Below are positions 34,229-44,170 of a stretch of 64,000 nt of DNA, piece after piece. This DNA comes from Streptomyces sp. NBC_00878. Its GTDB lineage: Bacteria; Actinomycetota; Actinomycetes; Streptomycetales; Streptomycetaceae. The notes under the pieces are model-generated. The model ran no database searches, was not told the DNA's origin, and saw nothing but the letters and a program-made list of their open reading frames with translations. The stretch's first letter is position 1. Each line of letters starts with the position of its first letter. Both the position numbers and the translations under genes were made by a program. The stretch spans positions 4,464,001 to 4,528,000 of the forward strand of contig NZ_JAPEOK010000001.1 of assembly GCF_026341515.1 (NCBI RefSeq), read 5' to 3'.

Positions 34229-37216
34229 TCACACGTCGCGGCCGGCCAAGAAGGTCTGCGTCAGGTGGTCTTGGAGTTCGGCGTGACGGAATTGGTAGAC
34301 CGCGCCGGCCTGACGCAATACGTCTCGCTCGCATGCGTCGTCCAGGAATGCGATCAGCCGCCAGGGCAGTTTCCCTGTGAGTGGCAGCCAAATACGCGCG
34401 AGGGCCACCCATTGGCCCCAGGCGGTGAAACTGAGCCCGTACGCGAGCCCGCCCGCGAAAGCGGCTTCGATCCCGAACGCGAGACCGATCAGGAGCCCCC
34501 ACACCGCCCCGTCCCCCGGCCCTGCCCCCGTGAGCCCGGTGGCGGTTCCGGCCCCCACCCCGAACACGACAGCCCACACCAGCAGATAGAAGCCCACGTT
34601 CCTGCGGTCCTGACTCAACAGCGCGGAGGAGCTGACGCCGGATCTGATGTCTATCGGAACTTCCAGCCACGACATGATTCCGAGCGCCAGCCCGACCCCG
34701 ACCCCGAGTCCGGGCACGAACACCAGGCCCCCCACGAGCCCGCCGTCGAGCCCGTCCGCGAGCCCCAGTGACTCGACCACGACCCTGTCCAGGAACAGGA
34801 TCACGAGCGCGGCCAACACCCCGCACATGAGCCCGAGTTGGAATCTCGGGAGGAACTTCGCCCGCCTCCCCCCGGTCCGGCCGAAGACCTGTACGCGTAC
34901 GCGCGACGGCTCCGCCGCACCCCGGGAGACGTACCCGTACACGATCCCGAAGATCAGCCCGCTCACGAGCCCGTGCAGGAGGCCGACCACCAGCCCCCTC
35001 ACGAGCGCGAACCTGAGCCCGTGGGATGTCGCGATCAGGTTCGCGGGCACGTTTCCGATCGCCGTCGTCACCCCGAGGGCCAGTGCGGCCAGGAACCCGA
35101 TCACGAGCATGCGCGAGGAACGCCGCATCGTCGTGCCCAGCTGCCACCAGGCGAGGTCACGTGCCGGAACACCCGTGCGTTCTCTGCCGAGTTGGTCCAG
35201 GTGCGCGGCGAGATGGCCGAGCCAGTACTGCGCACGGTCGGGGTTCCAGTGCCGCCGGCGGCGACCGCCGGAGCTGCCGGCAGAGGCGCTGCCGGAGCCG
35301 CTGTCGCTGTCGCCGTCCGTCGGTGAGAGCTCGTACGCGGCGGGGGTGAACGCGGCCAGGAGATGCCGTTGCAGGGCCTCGGGGGTGGCGAATGTCGTGG
35401 TGTTCAGGAGATCTGCCGGCTTGCCCCCGGGGGTGTCGCTGTAGATGGTGCGGGCCATCGCGACCATCAGTGGGGTGGCGAGCACCTTGGCGACGTTCTC
35501 CGCGCCCGGGCCGCGCCGCTGTTGGCGCAGCTCCTCCAGGACGGGTTCCCAGACCGTGCTGTGCAGGCCGCCGTCCGTGCCCGGGCTGCTGGTGAGGGGC
35601 AGGTAGTCGGCGATGTCCCTCAGGGTGAGGCCGTTCAGCTCGACGATGGCCGCCTTGGGGAGCGGGCGCTGTTCCTCCACGGCGTCGGCGTACGCGCGGG
35701 GGCGGCTGGTGAGGAGCAGCGGGATGGTGGTGCGGTCGAGCTCTTTGAGCGCCGCACCCCGCAGACCGCTTGCGATCTCGTCGAACCCGTCCAGAACAGG
35801 CAGGATCCGGCCCGCGTCGACCAGGGCGCCGGCCAGATTGCCTCCGTGCGGGCCAGGCAGACTGCCTCCGTGCGGGCCAGGCGGACTGCCCCCGTGCGCG
35901 GCGGCCGGCGCTGCGAGGCCGTAGTCGCGCACCAGTTGGCGGCACATCCAGTCACGCAACGAGATGGCGGTCGGGTCCCATGAGCCCAGGCTGAAGATCA
36001 CTGGTACGGGGTCACCAGGGGTTGTGGGGTCACCAGGGGTGCGGTCGTCCAGCCAGTCGAGGACGAAGCGCAGGGTCAGGATCGTCTTGCCGGAACCTGC
36101 CGCACCGAGCACCACCAGCCGACGGGACGGGATGGACCGGTACACCTCGACGATCTGGTCGAGACTGCCTGCCAAGGAGAGCGCCCCCGGATCCGTCCCG
36201 CGCGGGGCATCGCGGATCTTGGCCCAGTGATCGGACCGGCACGTCTCGGCGTTCCGGAAGCGCACGGGAAGTGGGAACGGGTCGTGCACCTTCCGCCGCC
36301 GCTCCTCCTTCCGCCATTGCGCGGCAACCTTGGAGGCGAGTCGTTCGGCCGCCTCCCGCAGCTCGGGCAGCTCGGGCCTGCCGTCAGGGAGCGGCGATGA
36401 GCGAGGGAGCCGCACAAGGTGGTCAGGGCACGCCGGTAGACCGATCAGCGAGTTCAGTTCATTGATCTCGTCCGGTGCCAGGTGTTCGTACCAGCGGTCC
36501 ACCGGGCTTGCCGCGAGCGTGCTCAGCCCGTCGGAGAGGTGGTGCTTGGTGATGACCCCGATCACGTAACCGCCGCTCCAGACCGGGGCCCCCGACATCC
36601 CTTCCCAGGGAGAACGACCCTGCTCGGGGTCGTACTCCGGGGAGGACTTGAGGCTGATCTCCAGACTGCCCTCGATGTGGTTCGACAGCGGGGTGGTGTC
36701 GCCGCGCGCGTGGTGGGAATCCCGGTACACCGCGTTCGCGCCGCGGTCCGACGACGCGGCGTCTGTGCGCAGCCTGAACCTCGGGAATCCCAGTGCTTCG
36801 CAGTCCGTCGCCTGCTCGATACGGGCGAACCCCACCCGCGGAACCTCGGCGGCGGCCAGTTGGCCGACAGTCCGTCCGCCGGCAGCCAGGCCGTCGGCGT
36901 TCGTGTCGTCCGCGATGCTGATCAACGCGATGTCCGAGGCGAGGTTCGTCCAGACCGGTTTGCCGTACAACTCCCGTGTCCTGCGGCCCTCGGTGAGGAA
37001 ACGCACCTGGACCTTCGTCGCGTCGCACACCACATGCGCGGCCGTGAGCACCAGATTCCGGGTCACCTGGTAACCCGACCCGCGCCATCCCCCGTCCGCG
37101 CCGCGCGTGGTGATGACCTGGACCGCCCGCCGCGGGTCCAGCCCGTACGGCTTGATCGCGCCGCCCACAGCCCTGCCCACAGCTGTGCCCACAGTTGCGC
37201 TCACAGTTGCGCTCAC
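34229..37216 (-). CDS. Trypsin-like protease/NACHT NTPase membrane protein, predicted conflict system
   Basis: The 995-residue protein has three parts. Residues 25-240 are a trypsin/V8-like protease with an intact triad: His61 (TAAHVV), Asp95 (SDIALI) and Ser208 (GMSGAPV). Residues 365-700 are a NACHT-type STAND NTPase: Walker A GAAGSGKT at 371-378, Walker B ILPVLDGFDE at 471-480, and LLLTSRPRAY. Residues 703-935 form about six to eight membrane helices. Three 8-residue repeats (PHGGSLPG type) interrupt the NTPase at about 441-463. It starts at a GTG overlapping the stop of the Trypco2 gene (GTGA). Such protease-NACHT proteins with Trypco partners have been predicted to act in biological conflict or phage defence. 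No activity is proven for this one. Confidence 0.85.
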   Translation of the reverse strand: MSATVSATVGTAVGRAVGGAIKPYGLDPRRAVQVITTRGADGGWRGSGYQVTRNLVLTAAHVVCDATKVQVRFLTEGRRTRELYGKPVWTNLASDIALISIADDTNADGLAAGGRTVGQLAAAEVPRVGFARIEQATDCEALGFPRFRLRTDAASSDRGANAVYRDSHHARGDTTPLSNHIEGSLEISLKSSPEYDPEQGRSPWEGMSGAPVWSGGYVIGVITKHHLSDGLSTLAASPVDRWYEHLAPDEINELNSLIGLPACPDHLVRLPRSSPLPDGRPELPELREAAERLASKVAAQWRKEERRRKVHDPFPLPVRFRNAETCRSDHWAKIRDAPRGTDPGALSLAGSLDQIVEVYRSIPSRRLVVLGAAGSGKTILTLRFVLDWLDDRTPGDPTTPGDPVPVIFSLGSWDPTAISLRDWMCRQLVRDYGLAAPAAAHGGSPPGPHGGSLPGPHGGNLAGALVDAGRILPVLDGFDEIASGLRGAALKELDRTTIPLLLTSRPRAYADAVEEQRPLPKAAIVELNGLTLRDIADYLPLTSSPGTDGGLHSTVWEPVLEELRQQRRGPGAENVAKVLATPLMVAMARTIYSDTPGGKPADLLNTTTFATPEALQRHLLAAFTPAAYELSPTDGDSDSGSGSASAGSSGGRRRRHWNPDRAQYWLGHLAAHLDQLGRERTGVPARDLAWWQLGTTMRRSSRMLVIGFLAALALGVTTAIGNVPANLIATSHGLRFALVRGLVVGLLHGLVSGLIFGIVYGYVSRGAAEPSRVRVQVFGRTGGRRAKFLPRFQLGLMCGVLAALVILFLDRVVVESLGLADGLDGGLVGGLVFVPGLGVGVGLALGIMSWLEVPIDIRSGVSSSALLSQDRRNVGFYLLVWAVVFGVGAGTATGLTGAGPGDGAVWGLLIGLAFGIEAAFAGGLAYGLSFTAWGQWVALARIWLPLTGKLPWRLIAFLDDACERDVLRQAGAVYQFRHAELQDHLTQTFLAGRDV

Positions 37217-37542
37217 CGCTCGCGTGCGTCAGCGCGGCCGGTGACGTACGGCGAGTTGTGCGCTGTCGTCACAGTCGCCGCTGTCGCAGTCGGCCCCGTC
37301 AGAGTCGGCTGCAACGCCAGTGAGATGCGCTGGGTGGAGGTGGCGCTCGACGTCGCCTCCGCACCGGATTCCATCACCCAGAAGCGGACTTTCGCCCCCG
37401 CCTGCCCGGACCGTTCCAGGGCGACCGACAGTTCCAGCTCGATCGACCCCAGCTCGAAGCGCAGCGCCTCGCCCTCCGCCGCGGCGATCGCCCGCGCCAG
37501 CTCCTCCCGCAGGTCCCTGATCACACTGGCCAACTCGATCAC
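37213..37542 (-). CDS. Trypco2-domain protein (trypsin-co-occurring domain)
   Basis: The 109-residue protein begins with helix VIELASVIRDLREELARAIA, then a beta segment GEALRFELGSIELELSVALERSGQAGAKVRFWVMESGAEA and a Ser/Thr/Ala-rich tail. This matches the small trypsin-co-occurring domain 2 proteins encoded beside trypsin-like peptidase/STAND genes. I chose the GTG at 37542 with GGGGA seven bases upstream. The stop overlaps the start of the protease-NACHT gene, so the two products are made together. Its role is likely to gate or recruit the protease; this is inference from co-occurrence. Confidence 0.82.
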   Translation of the reverse strand: MIELASVIRDLREELARAIAAAEGEALRFELGSIELELSVALERSGQAGAKVRFWVMESGAEATSSATSTQRISLALQPTLTGPTATAATVTTAHNSPYVTGRADARER

Positions 37543-37804
37543 GCCACGTTCCCCTTTGCCGATCACACCGGTCCACCAGGACTGACTGACGAAGACGGTC
37601 GCTTCGTAGCAGCCGCGAACCTCTCTTGCCTTGCCGAGCCACGACCGGACGCCCGTTGAGACGGTCGGTGCCGGTCTCTTGCTACTCAGGGGTTCTCAGG
37701 GGTTCTCGGTCGTGTCTCTGCAACCATGTCGGGGCACGTTGCAGCGCCGATGAAATTTCGATGATGTGCGGAAGCGATGATGTGCGGAAACGGGGACTTG
37801 AGAG

Positions 37805-40800
37805 ATGGACAGCGAACCTCCTCAGCAACTGCGGGTCGCGGTGCTCGGGCCGTTACTGGCCTGGCGGGACGGAACACCACTGGATCTGGGGCCCGTCAAG
37901 CGGCAGGCCGTACTGACCGCGTTGCTGCTCCGGCAGGGTGCTTTGGTGAGCCACGAGCAACTGCTCGACGGGGTATGGGGGTTGGAGCCGCCCGCGGGTG
38001 GTCGCAAGGTGCTGCCGACTCACATCAACTCGCTGCGCAGGGTTCTCGACGCGGAGGGCACCCAGCCCGGGGAGTCGGTGATCCGCAGTGGCAAGGGCTG
38101 GTACCGCTTCGTCGTCGAAGGGGTCCGGCTCGATACGGCGGAACTGGCCACGCGGAACGACGAGGCGACGCGCACCATGGCGTCCGGCGACCTGGCCACC
38201 GCGACGGACCAGTTGTCGGCAGCGCTCGGGCTGTTCCGAGGAGAGCCCTTGGCCAACCTGCCAGGGCCGTTCGCGCAGGACGAGCGGCGGCGACTATGGG
38301 AACGCCGACGAACACTGCGCCTGGAGTGGCTCAAGTGCCTGGTCCTGCTGCGCCGGTTCGGTGACGCCCTCGACGACCTCGCCCACCTGTCCGGGGCCGA
38401 TCGCTACGACGAGTCGCTGTTGGCCTTGCGCGTACGGGCCCTGTACGGCTGCGAACGTCAGGCGGAAGCGCTGAACGCGTACGAGGACATGCGGGTACGG
38501 CTGCGTGACGAGCTCGGCGTCGATCCCGGTGAGGAGCTCCGCCGGGTGTACGAGGCGGTGCTGCGTCAGGACGACGCCTACCTCCTCCGTCCGGTGACTC
38601 CGGCTGCGGCAATGCAGGTCCGGCCAGGGTCACCAGGGTCACCGGGGACGCCAGGCTCACTGGGATTACCAGGACTACCAGGACTACCGGGGCTACAGGG
38701 GCTACAGGGGCTACAGGGGCTACAGGGGCTACAGGGCTCACCAGGATTGCCGGAGTCACCGGAGCGATCCGCTCACCCTGCGCGCGACAGCGCCCCGTTG
38801 GTGCCCGCCGAGTTGCCGCACGGCGCCGCGGGCTTCGCCGGTCGCACCGAAGAACTCGCCCAGCTGCACGAGTTGCTTCCGCCGGAACAGGGCCAGGGGC
38901 AGCCGAACACCGTGGTGATCTCCGCCATCGGCGGCGCCGCCGGCATCGGCAAGACCGCGCTGGCCGTGCACTGGGCACATCAGGTGCGCGATCGCTTCCC
39001 GGACGGCCAGCTGTACGTGAACCTGCACGGGTTCGACCACGACCGGCCGCCCCTCACGCCCGGCGAAGCCCTTGAACTGCTGCTGCGCAGCCTGGGGCTC
39101 GCGGCGTCGGAGATCCCCGCGGACGACGAGGCCCAAGGCCGCGTGTACCGGACCGTGTTGGCGGGCCGGCGCCTGCTCGTCCTGCTGGACAACGCGGCCT
39201 CGGCCGAACAGGTACGTCCGCTGCTGCCGGGCAGCCCGACCTGCTGCGTCGTCGTCACCAGCCGCAACCGGCTCGGTGATCTGGTCGCCCGCGACGGGGC
39301 ACACGCCCTGCCGCTGGACCTCCTCCTGCCGGACGAGGCCCGCGCGCTGCTGAGCGAGGCGCTCGGCGCGGACCGGCTCTCCGCCGAACCGCTCGCGGTC
39401 GACGAACTGATCCGCCTGTGCGGCAGCCTTCCACTGGCACTGCGCGTGGCCGCCGCCCAGTTGGCGGGCGACCCGGGCCTGCCCCTGGCCGACCTGGTCA
39501 CGGAGATGTCCGAGGGAAACCGGCTGGAGGCGCTGGAACAGCACGGCCCGGACGGCCCGGACGGCGGCGACAACTCCCCTTTGCGGACGGCCTTTTCCGC
39601 GTCGTACGGGGTTCTGGCGCCGACGGCGCGCAGGCTGTTCCGTCTGCTCGGCCTGTTTCCCGGACCCGAGCTCACCGCCGAGGCGGCGGCAGCCCTGCTG
39701 GACGCACCGCTCCAGCAGGCCCGCCGCCTGCTCAGTGCCCTGGCCGCCGCCCACCTGATCGAGCCCACGGCAGTGGGCCGCTACCGCTTCCACGACCTCC
39801 TCCGCGAGTACGCGCTGGAGCGCGCGCAGGCCGAGGAAGCAGCGGCGGATCGCGACGCCGCGCTCGAACGCGTCCTGCTCTGGTACCTGCACGCCGCTCG
39901 CACCACCGGCGGAACCTGGCTCTTCCCGGAACTGCCCCGCGACCTCGACCTCGGCCCCCGCCCCGACGAGGGCCCCGGCCTCGGCCCAGACGAGAACCCC
40001 GGCCTCCGCTCCGGCCCCCGCCCCGGCGATCACCCGGGCATGCCCTCCGTCGCCGGAGCCACCCAGTGGCTGGAGGCGGAGCTGGCCAATCTGCTCGCTC
40101 TCATCAACCACGCCGCCCGCGTTGGTCCCCGACCCGTCGCCTGGCACCTGGCCAACGCACTGTTCGGCTACTTCTGGATTCATCTGCCGCGGGCGGCGTG
40201 GCAGGCCGTCGCCCAGACGGTGCTGGACGCGGCGACAGCGGAAGGCGACCCGTTCGGCCAGGCAGCGATGCACACCAGCCTCGGACTGATCCGGTCGGAC
40301 CGAGGGCAGGCCAGGCAGGCGTTGGTCCATCACACGCGCGTACTGGACATCAGCCGGACGCTCGGCTGGCCGATAGGCGAGGCAGCGGCTCTCGGCGGCA
40401 CGAGCCTGGCGGAATGGAACATGGCGCAACTCGACAAGGCGCACGAGCATGTCACCACCGGCCTGCGGATCGCCCGCGCGGCCGGAAATCGTCACCTTGA
40501 GGCGTTGAAGTTGGTCATCCTCGGTGTGACCTGCCGGGATCTGGGCCGGTTGAACGAGGCCGCCGATCACCTCGAACTGACCATCAGCCTCAGTACGAAG
40601 ATCGGCTGGTGGGACGACAGCCTGGCGCTGCAGAATCTGGGCTGGGTCTACTGGGAACTGGGCCGTCTGGCCGACGGCCTCGACATCCTCGGCCCCGAGG
40701 TGAACGCTCCCAAGAAGGCCGGACGCCCCAACGCCCGCGCCATGATGCTCGATGCCGTCGCCAAGATCAATATCGAACTCGGCCGTCACGACGAGGCGCT

Positions 40801-41359
40801 GGAACAGGCCGAGCACGCCTTCGCCCTGGCCAAGAACAGAGGAAGACGCTGGGTGCAGGCCGACATCCTGAACACGGTCGCCGCCGCCCACCGAAAACTG
40901 GCACGCTTCGACCGATCGGTCGAGGTCGGTATGCGGTCTCTCGCCCTGGCCAGCGAGGCGAAGTACAGACGGCCCGAAGCGGACAGCATCCTGGGACTCG
41001 CCCTCACACACATGCAATTGGGCCGGCACGACCAAGCCCGCAGCTTCGCCAAAGAGGCACTGACCCTGGCCCGTCATCATGGTTTCCGCGTGGTGGAGGG
41101 CCACGCCCTGACCGTCATGTGCTGGCTCGCGGAGTCCGAGAACGCGTACGCCCCAGCCGTCGCCCTCGGCCGGAAGGCACTGGCAATACACCGTCGGACC
41201 GGCCACCGGCTCGGTGAAGCCCGCACCCTGATGCTCCTCAGCCGCGCTCTCCGACAACGCGACGACGACGTTACCGCTGCCCCTCTGAGGCAACAGGCAG
41301 TGGAGATCTTCACGGACGTCGGCGTGCCGCCGAAGGAGTACAAGCACCTCGACTGGTGA
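37805..41359 (+). CDS. AfsR/SARP-type regulator with NB-ARC and TPR domains
   Basis: The 1184-residue protein has a winged-helix OmpR-like DNA-binding domain (about 8-105), a bacterial transcriptional activation domain (about 110-255), a collagen-like Gly-X-Y linker (273-319), an NB-ARC NTPase (Walker [10 protein letters not shown] at 376-384, Walker B RLLVLLDN) and C-terminal TPR repeats from about 800. AfsR-type proteins integrate signals and activate specialised-metabolism or development genes. No biosynthetic cluster is visible beside it; its targets are unknown. The ATG follows GGGGACTTGAG. Its 3' end overlaps the convergent aquaporin gene by 50 bp. Divergent from the Trypco2/NACHT operon, so control of that operon is possible. 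Confidence 0.9.
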   Translation: MDSEPPQQLRVAVLGPLLAWRDGTPLDLGPVKRQAVLTALLLRQGALVSHEQLLDGVWGLEPPAGGRKVLPTHINSLRRVLDAEGTQPGESVIRSGKGWYRFVVEGVRLDTAELATRNDEATRTMASGDLATATDQLSAALGLFRGEPLANLPGPFAQDERRRLWERRRTLRLEWLKCLVLLRRFGDALDDLAHLSGADRYDESLLALRVRALYGCERQAEALNAYEDMRVRLRDELGVDPGEELRRVYEAVLRQDDAYLLRPVTPAAAMQVRPGSPGSPGTPGSLGLPGLPGLPGLQGLQGLQGLQGLQGSPGLPESPERSAHPARDSAPLVPAELPHGAAGFAGRTEELAQLHELLPPEQGQGQPNTVVISAIGGAAGIGKTALAVHWAHQVRDRFPDGQLYVNLHGFDHDRPPLTPGEALELLLRSLGLAASEIPADDEAQGRVYRTVLAGRRLLVLLDNAASAEQVRPLLPGSPTCCVVVTSRNRLGDLVARDGAHALPLDLLLPDEARALLSEALGADRLSAEPLAVDELIRLCGSLPLALRVAAAQLAGDPGLPLADLVTEMSEGNRLEALEQHGPDGPDGGDNSPLRTAFSASYGVLAPTARRLFRLLGLFPGPELTAEAAAALLDAPLQQARRLLSALAAAHLIEPTAVGRYRFHDLLREYALERAQAEEAAADRDAALERVLLWYLHAARTTGGTWLFPELPRDLDLGPRPDEGPGLGPDENPGLRSGPRPGDHPGMPSVAGATQWLEAELANLLALINHAARVGPRPVAWHLANALFGYFWIHLPRAAWQAVAQTVLDAATAEGDPFGQAAMHTSLGLIRSDRGQARQALVHHTRVLDISRTLGWPIGEAAALGGTSLAEWNMAQLDKAHEHVTTGLRIARAAGNRHLEALKLVILGVTCRDLGRLNEAADHLELTISLSTKIGWWDDSLALQNLGWVYWELGRLADGLDILGPEVNAPKKAGRPNARAMMLDAVAKINIELGRHDEALEQAEHAFALAKNRGRRWVQADILNTVAAAHRKLARFDRSVEVGMRSLALASEAKYRRPEADSILGLALTHMQLGRHDQARSFAKEALTLARHHGFRVVEGHALTVMCWLAESENAYAPAVALGRKALAIHRRTGHRLGEARTLMLLSRALRQRDDDVTAAPLRQQAVEIFTDVGVPPKEYKHLDW
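38624..38760 (+). repeat. 9-bp minisatellite encoding a collagen-like linker
   Basis: Inside the AfsR-like gene, runs of 9-bp units (such as GGGCTACAG and CCAGGACTA) encode repeats of GLQ, GLP and GSP. The longest homogeneous run is five units giving [15 protein letters not shown]. Copy number would be expected to vary between strains. Confidence 0.85.
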
Positions 41360-42278
41360 GCCCGGTGTGGCGGCGGCGGGCGTTGATCCGCCCGATCACG
41401 GCGATCACGACGGTCGCGGCGAACGCTCCGAGCGGAGGCGCGAGCAGGTAGACGGGGAGAAGCGGGAGGGGGAGGTTGGCGGCGAACACGGCCGGGCCGA
41501 ACTCGCGGGCCGGGTTGGCGATTCCGCCGGACAGCGTGCCGAAGGCGATGATCTGGGCGGCGATCATGGTGCCGACCGCCCAGGGAGTGAAGGGGCGCAG
41601 TCGGGGATGGGAGATACCGAGCCCGGCCATGGCCACGATGACGAACATCGTGGCGGCCTCGACGGCGGCGACGGCGGGCCAGGACCAGCCAACGGCCGGA
41701 CGGATCACGGCGTAGTCCACGGCCGGCGAGGAGATCACCGGTCCCCAGACCAGTCGCCCGGTCGCGACGCCCAGGACCGAGCCGAGTAGCTGACCGGTGA
41801 TGATCGGAGCGACGTCTCGGCCGGGGGTGCGGCCGTAGCGCCACATCGCGAGGGTGATGGCCGGGTTGACGTGACCGCCCGTCACCCTGCCCCAGGGCGA
41901 GAGCATGACAGCGGTGACGACGTACCCGGACAGGGGCGCCACAGCGACCAGCCTGCCCTCGGGCGTGTTCCACCAGCCGCCGGCGGCGGGGTCGAGGGTG
42001 CCCATGAGCCAGCGGACCGTGGTGGCCACGGCGAACAACATGAGCGCGGTCAGGGCGAGTTCGAGGAGGGCGGAGCGGAGGGTGGCGGAGCGGAGGGTAC
42101 GCCGCCACGCGAGGTGGGTCGGCCGAGTCGGCCCGGCGTGGCTCGCGATGTCGGTTCCGGTGCCGATGCCGGTGCCGATGCCGGTGCCGATGCCGGTGCC
42201 GGTTCCGGTGCCGGTGCCGGTTCCGGACCGGGGCGACCGCGCGGACGTACCACCACCGTGCACGGAGTTCCTGGTCAC
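41310..42278 (-). CDS. MIP-family (aquaporin-like) channel
   Basis: The 322-residue protein has six membrane helices and the two NPA boxes, HVNPAITLAMW and IANPAREFGPAV, of major intrinsic proteins, so it should pass water or small uncharged solutes. The start GTG at 42278 overlaps the stop of the DUF1275 gene (GTGA), so the two are coupled. Before the first helix is an unusual cytoplasmic segment of GT and GI repeats (about residues 18-45) encoded by 6- and 12-bp repeats. The end overlaps the AfsR-like gene by 50 bp, tail to tail. An Arg follows the second NPA, as in water-selective members. Confidence 0.85.
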   Translation of the reverse strand: MTRNSVHGGGTSARSPRSGTGTGTGTGTGIGTGIGTGIGTGTDIASHAGPTRPTHLAWRRTLRSATLRSALLELALTALMLFAVATTVRWLMGTLDPAAGGWWNTPEGRLVAVAPLSGYVVTAVMLSPWGRVTGGHVNPAITLAMWRYGRTPGRDVAPIITGQLLGSVLGVATGRLVWGPVISSPAVDYAVIRPAVGWSWPAVAAVEAATMFVIVAMAGLGISHPRLRPFTPWAVGTMIAAQIIAFGTLSGGIANPAREFGPAVFAANLPLPLLPVYLLAPPLGAFAATVVIAVIGRINARRRHTGLTSRGACTPSAARRRP

Positions 42279-43012
42279 AGCTGCTTCGTCCAGGCCGCGT
42301 CGGAGCGCGCCAGCACGAACGCGGCGACGGAAGCTGCCACCAGGAGCAGCGCGGCGAACAGCAGCGGCAGGGCCGGGCCGCCGTGCTGGACTGCGACGGC
42401 GCCGACGAGGCCGCCGACGAACATCGCTCCGGCCGAGAGCGTACGACGGCCGGCCTTGCTGTCCTTGCCGCCCGCGGCACGGCTGTCCGCGGCGACTCCG
42501 GTGATGGTGAGCGTCAGCACGGTCGTGGTCAGGTCGGGTACGGCCAGGGCGCGGGCTGCCGCGTTCTGTACGCCCATGGCGAGGCCGAGGAGCACGATCA
42601 AGACGTACTGGACGGTGCCCGCGTACGGGGTGGCGGCGGTGGCCTCGGCGATGCCGTACGCCACCACGACCAGGGCGGTCTCCAGCAGCAGTGCCCGGTG
42701 CAGTACCCGTCCTCGGTGGGTGCGGGCCCCGTGGGCGAGACGGCCGCCGAACAGGGCGCCCGCGGCGAACGCGGCGAGTGCCGCGAGCGAGGCGGTCAGG
42801 GAGAAGCCGGCCGCGCCGGCGATCGCGAAGCCGGAGAAGACGACGTTGCCGGTCATGTTGGCGACGAAGACGTGGCCGAGGACGAGATAGCTGAAGGCGT
42901 CCACGAGACCGGTGACCACGGTCAGCGTGAGCATCAGCGGAGGGAGCGGACCGTGCCGGTCCTCCATGTCGGGGACGACCGTGGCCCATGCGTCCCGCAG
43001 TACGGCAGACAT
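42275..43012 (-). CDS. DUF1275 (YoaK-like) membrane protein
   Basis: The 245-residue protein has six to seven membrane helices and the DUF1275 pattern GLVDAFSYLVLGHVFVANMTGNVVF near the start and GLAMGVQNAAARAL...TTTVLTLTITGVA in the middle. The transported substrate of the family is not established. The ATG is at 43012. It is the first gene of a pair with the aquaporin-like channel. Confidence 0.88.
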   Translation of the reverse strand: MSAVLRDAWATVVPDMEDRHGPLPPLMLTLTVVTGLVDAFSYLVLGHVFVANMTGNVVFSGFAIAGAAGFSLTASLAALAAFAAGALFGGRLAHGARTHRGRVLHRALLLETALVVVAYGIAEATAATPYAGTVQYVLIVLLGLAMGVQNAAARALAVPDLTTTVLTLTITGVAADSRAAGGKDSKAGRRTLSAGAMFVGGLVGAVAVQHGGPALPLLFAALLLVAASVAAFVLARSDAAWTKQL

Positions 43013-43126
43013 GGCAATGCTCCCATTCGCTGGAGGTCTCCCGGTTTCCCGGCTCCTTCAGAGCCTCGCGCGGACGGATCGTTCCGTCCAACATATGGAT
43101 GTGTGCGCAGCAATCTCAGATGGCGA

Positions 43127-44056
43127 TCAATCCCTGACCGCGTGCCGCTCCACCACTTCGAGGAACGCCGCGGCGGCCGGCGCCAGCCGCTTGCTGTCGT
43201 GGACCGCGCAGATGGTGTGCGCCGCCGCCTCGTCCGCGATACGGAGCGCGCGGGCGCCGTACGGCAGGCCGTCTTCGACGTCCGGGCCGGGGAGGGCGTC
43301 GCCGCCGAAGACGGACGAGCTCGGTACGACCGTCACGCCGATGCCCCGCGCGGCCAGCCGGACCATGTCCTGGATCTGGCCGACCTGGAAGTGCTGGCCG
43401 GGTTCCACTCCGGCGCGGGCGAAGGCGGCCTCGACCTGCCGGCGCAGTCCGCTCCCCCGCGTGAACTGGATGAGCTGGTGGCTCTCCGGCAGGTCGGCGA
43501 GGTCGACCACGTCCGCGTCGGCCAGGGCATGGTCGGCGGGCACGATCAGCACGAGCGGGTCGCTGGCCAGGACCAAGTGGTCCAGCCCTTCCGGGACTTG
43601 GCGCGGGCCGAGCCCGACGACGGCGATGTCGAGGTCCCCGGCCAGGACCGCGGCGGCCATCTCCAGGCTGGGCGCGTTGGTCACCTGGAAGTCGATGCCC
43701 GGGTAGTGGGCGTGATAGTCGGCCATCACCTCGACGAGGTCGACCGAGGAGGCGCGCGTCTGGAGGAGCCCCAGGCGCAGCCGCCCGCGCCGCAGCCCGG
43801 AGAGGGCGTCGAGGGCCGCCTGGGCGTTGCCGACATCGGCGAGGATGCGGCGGGCCAGCGGTTCGAGCAGTTCGCCGGCGGCCGTCAGCCGTACGGAGCG
43901 GCTGGTGCGGCTGAAGAGCTGGGCGCCCACGTCCTTCTCCAGGCGGGCGATCTGCTGGCTCAGGGCGGACTGGGCGACGTAGCAACTGGCCGCGGCCTGG
44001 GTGAAGTTGCGGGTCTCGGCGACGGCGAGGAAGTACTTCAGGTGCCTCAGGTCCAT
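43127..44056 (-). CDS. LysR-family transcriptional regulator
   Basis: The 309-residue protein has the LysR helix-turn-helix at residues 1-60 (MDLRHLKYFLAVAETRNFTQ, AAASCYVAQSALSQQIARLEKDVG) and a periplasmic-binding-like effector domain (LRLGLLQTRAS, GDLDIAVVGLGP, GIGVTVVPSS). I chose the ATG at 44056, with GGTGGGTGGG upstream. It is divergent from the amidohydrolase gene 114 bp away, the usual position for a LysR activator of that gene. The effector is unknown. Confidence 0.9.
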   Translation of the reverse strand: MDLRHLKYFLAVAETRNFTQAAASCYVAQSALSQQIARLEKDVGAQLFSRTSRSVRLTAAGELLEPLARRILADVGNAQAALDALSGLRRGRLRLGLLQTRASSVDLVEVMADYHAHYPGIDFQVTNAPSLEMAAAVLAGDLDIAVVGLGPRQVPEGLDHLVLASDPLVLIVPADHALADADVVDLADLPESHQLIQFTRGSGLRRQVEAAFARAGVEPGQHFQVGQIQDMVRLAARGIGVTVVPSSSVFGGDALPGPDVEDGLPYGARALRIADEAAAHTICAVHDSKRLAPAAAAFLEVVERHAVRD

Positions 44057-44170
44057 CCCACCCACCCATCTCTCTCACAGATCGATACAACCAGAATCAT
44101 GTGTTGGACCGATCCATTGTGGCAAACCTAGCGTCGTCGGTGCCACCAGCCGACCGACCGAGGAGCCGAA

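Noticed and set aside
38756..41347. An 863-codon minus-strand frame inside the AfsR-like gene
   Set aside because: The plus-strand protein has clear domains through the whole length. The antisense frame is a GC-bias artefact.
34229..41359. A single operon or biosynthetic cluster controlled by the AfsR-like regulator
   Set aside because: The two units are divergent and no polyketide, peptide or other biosynthetic gene is present.
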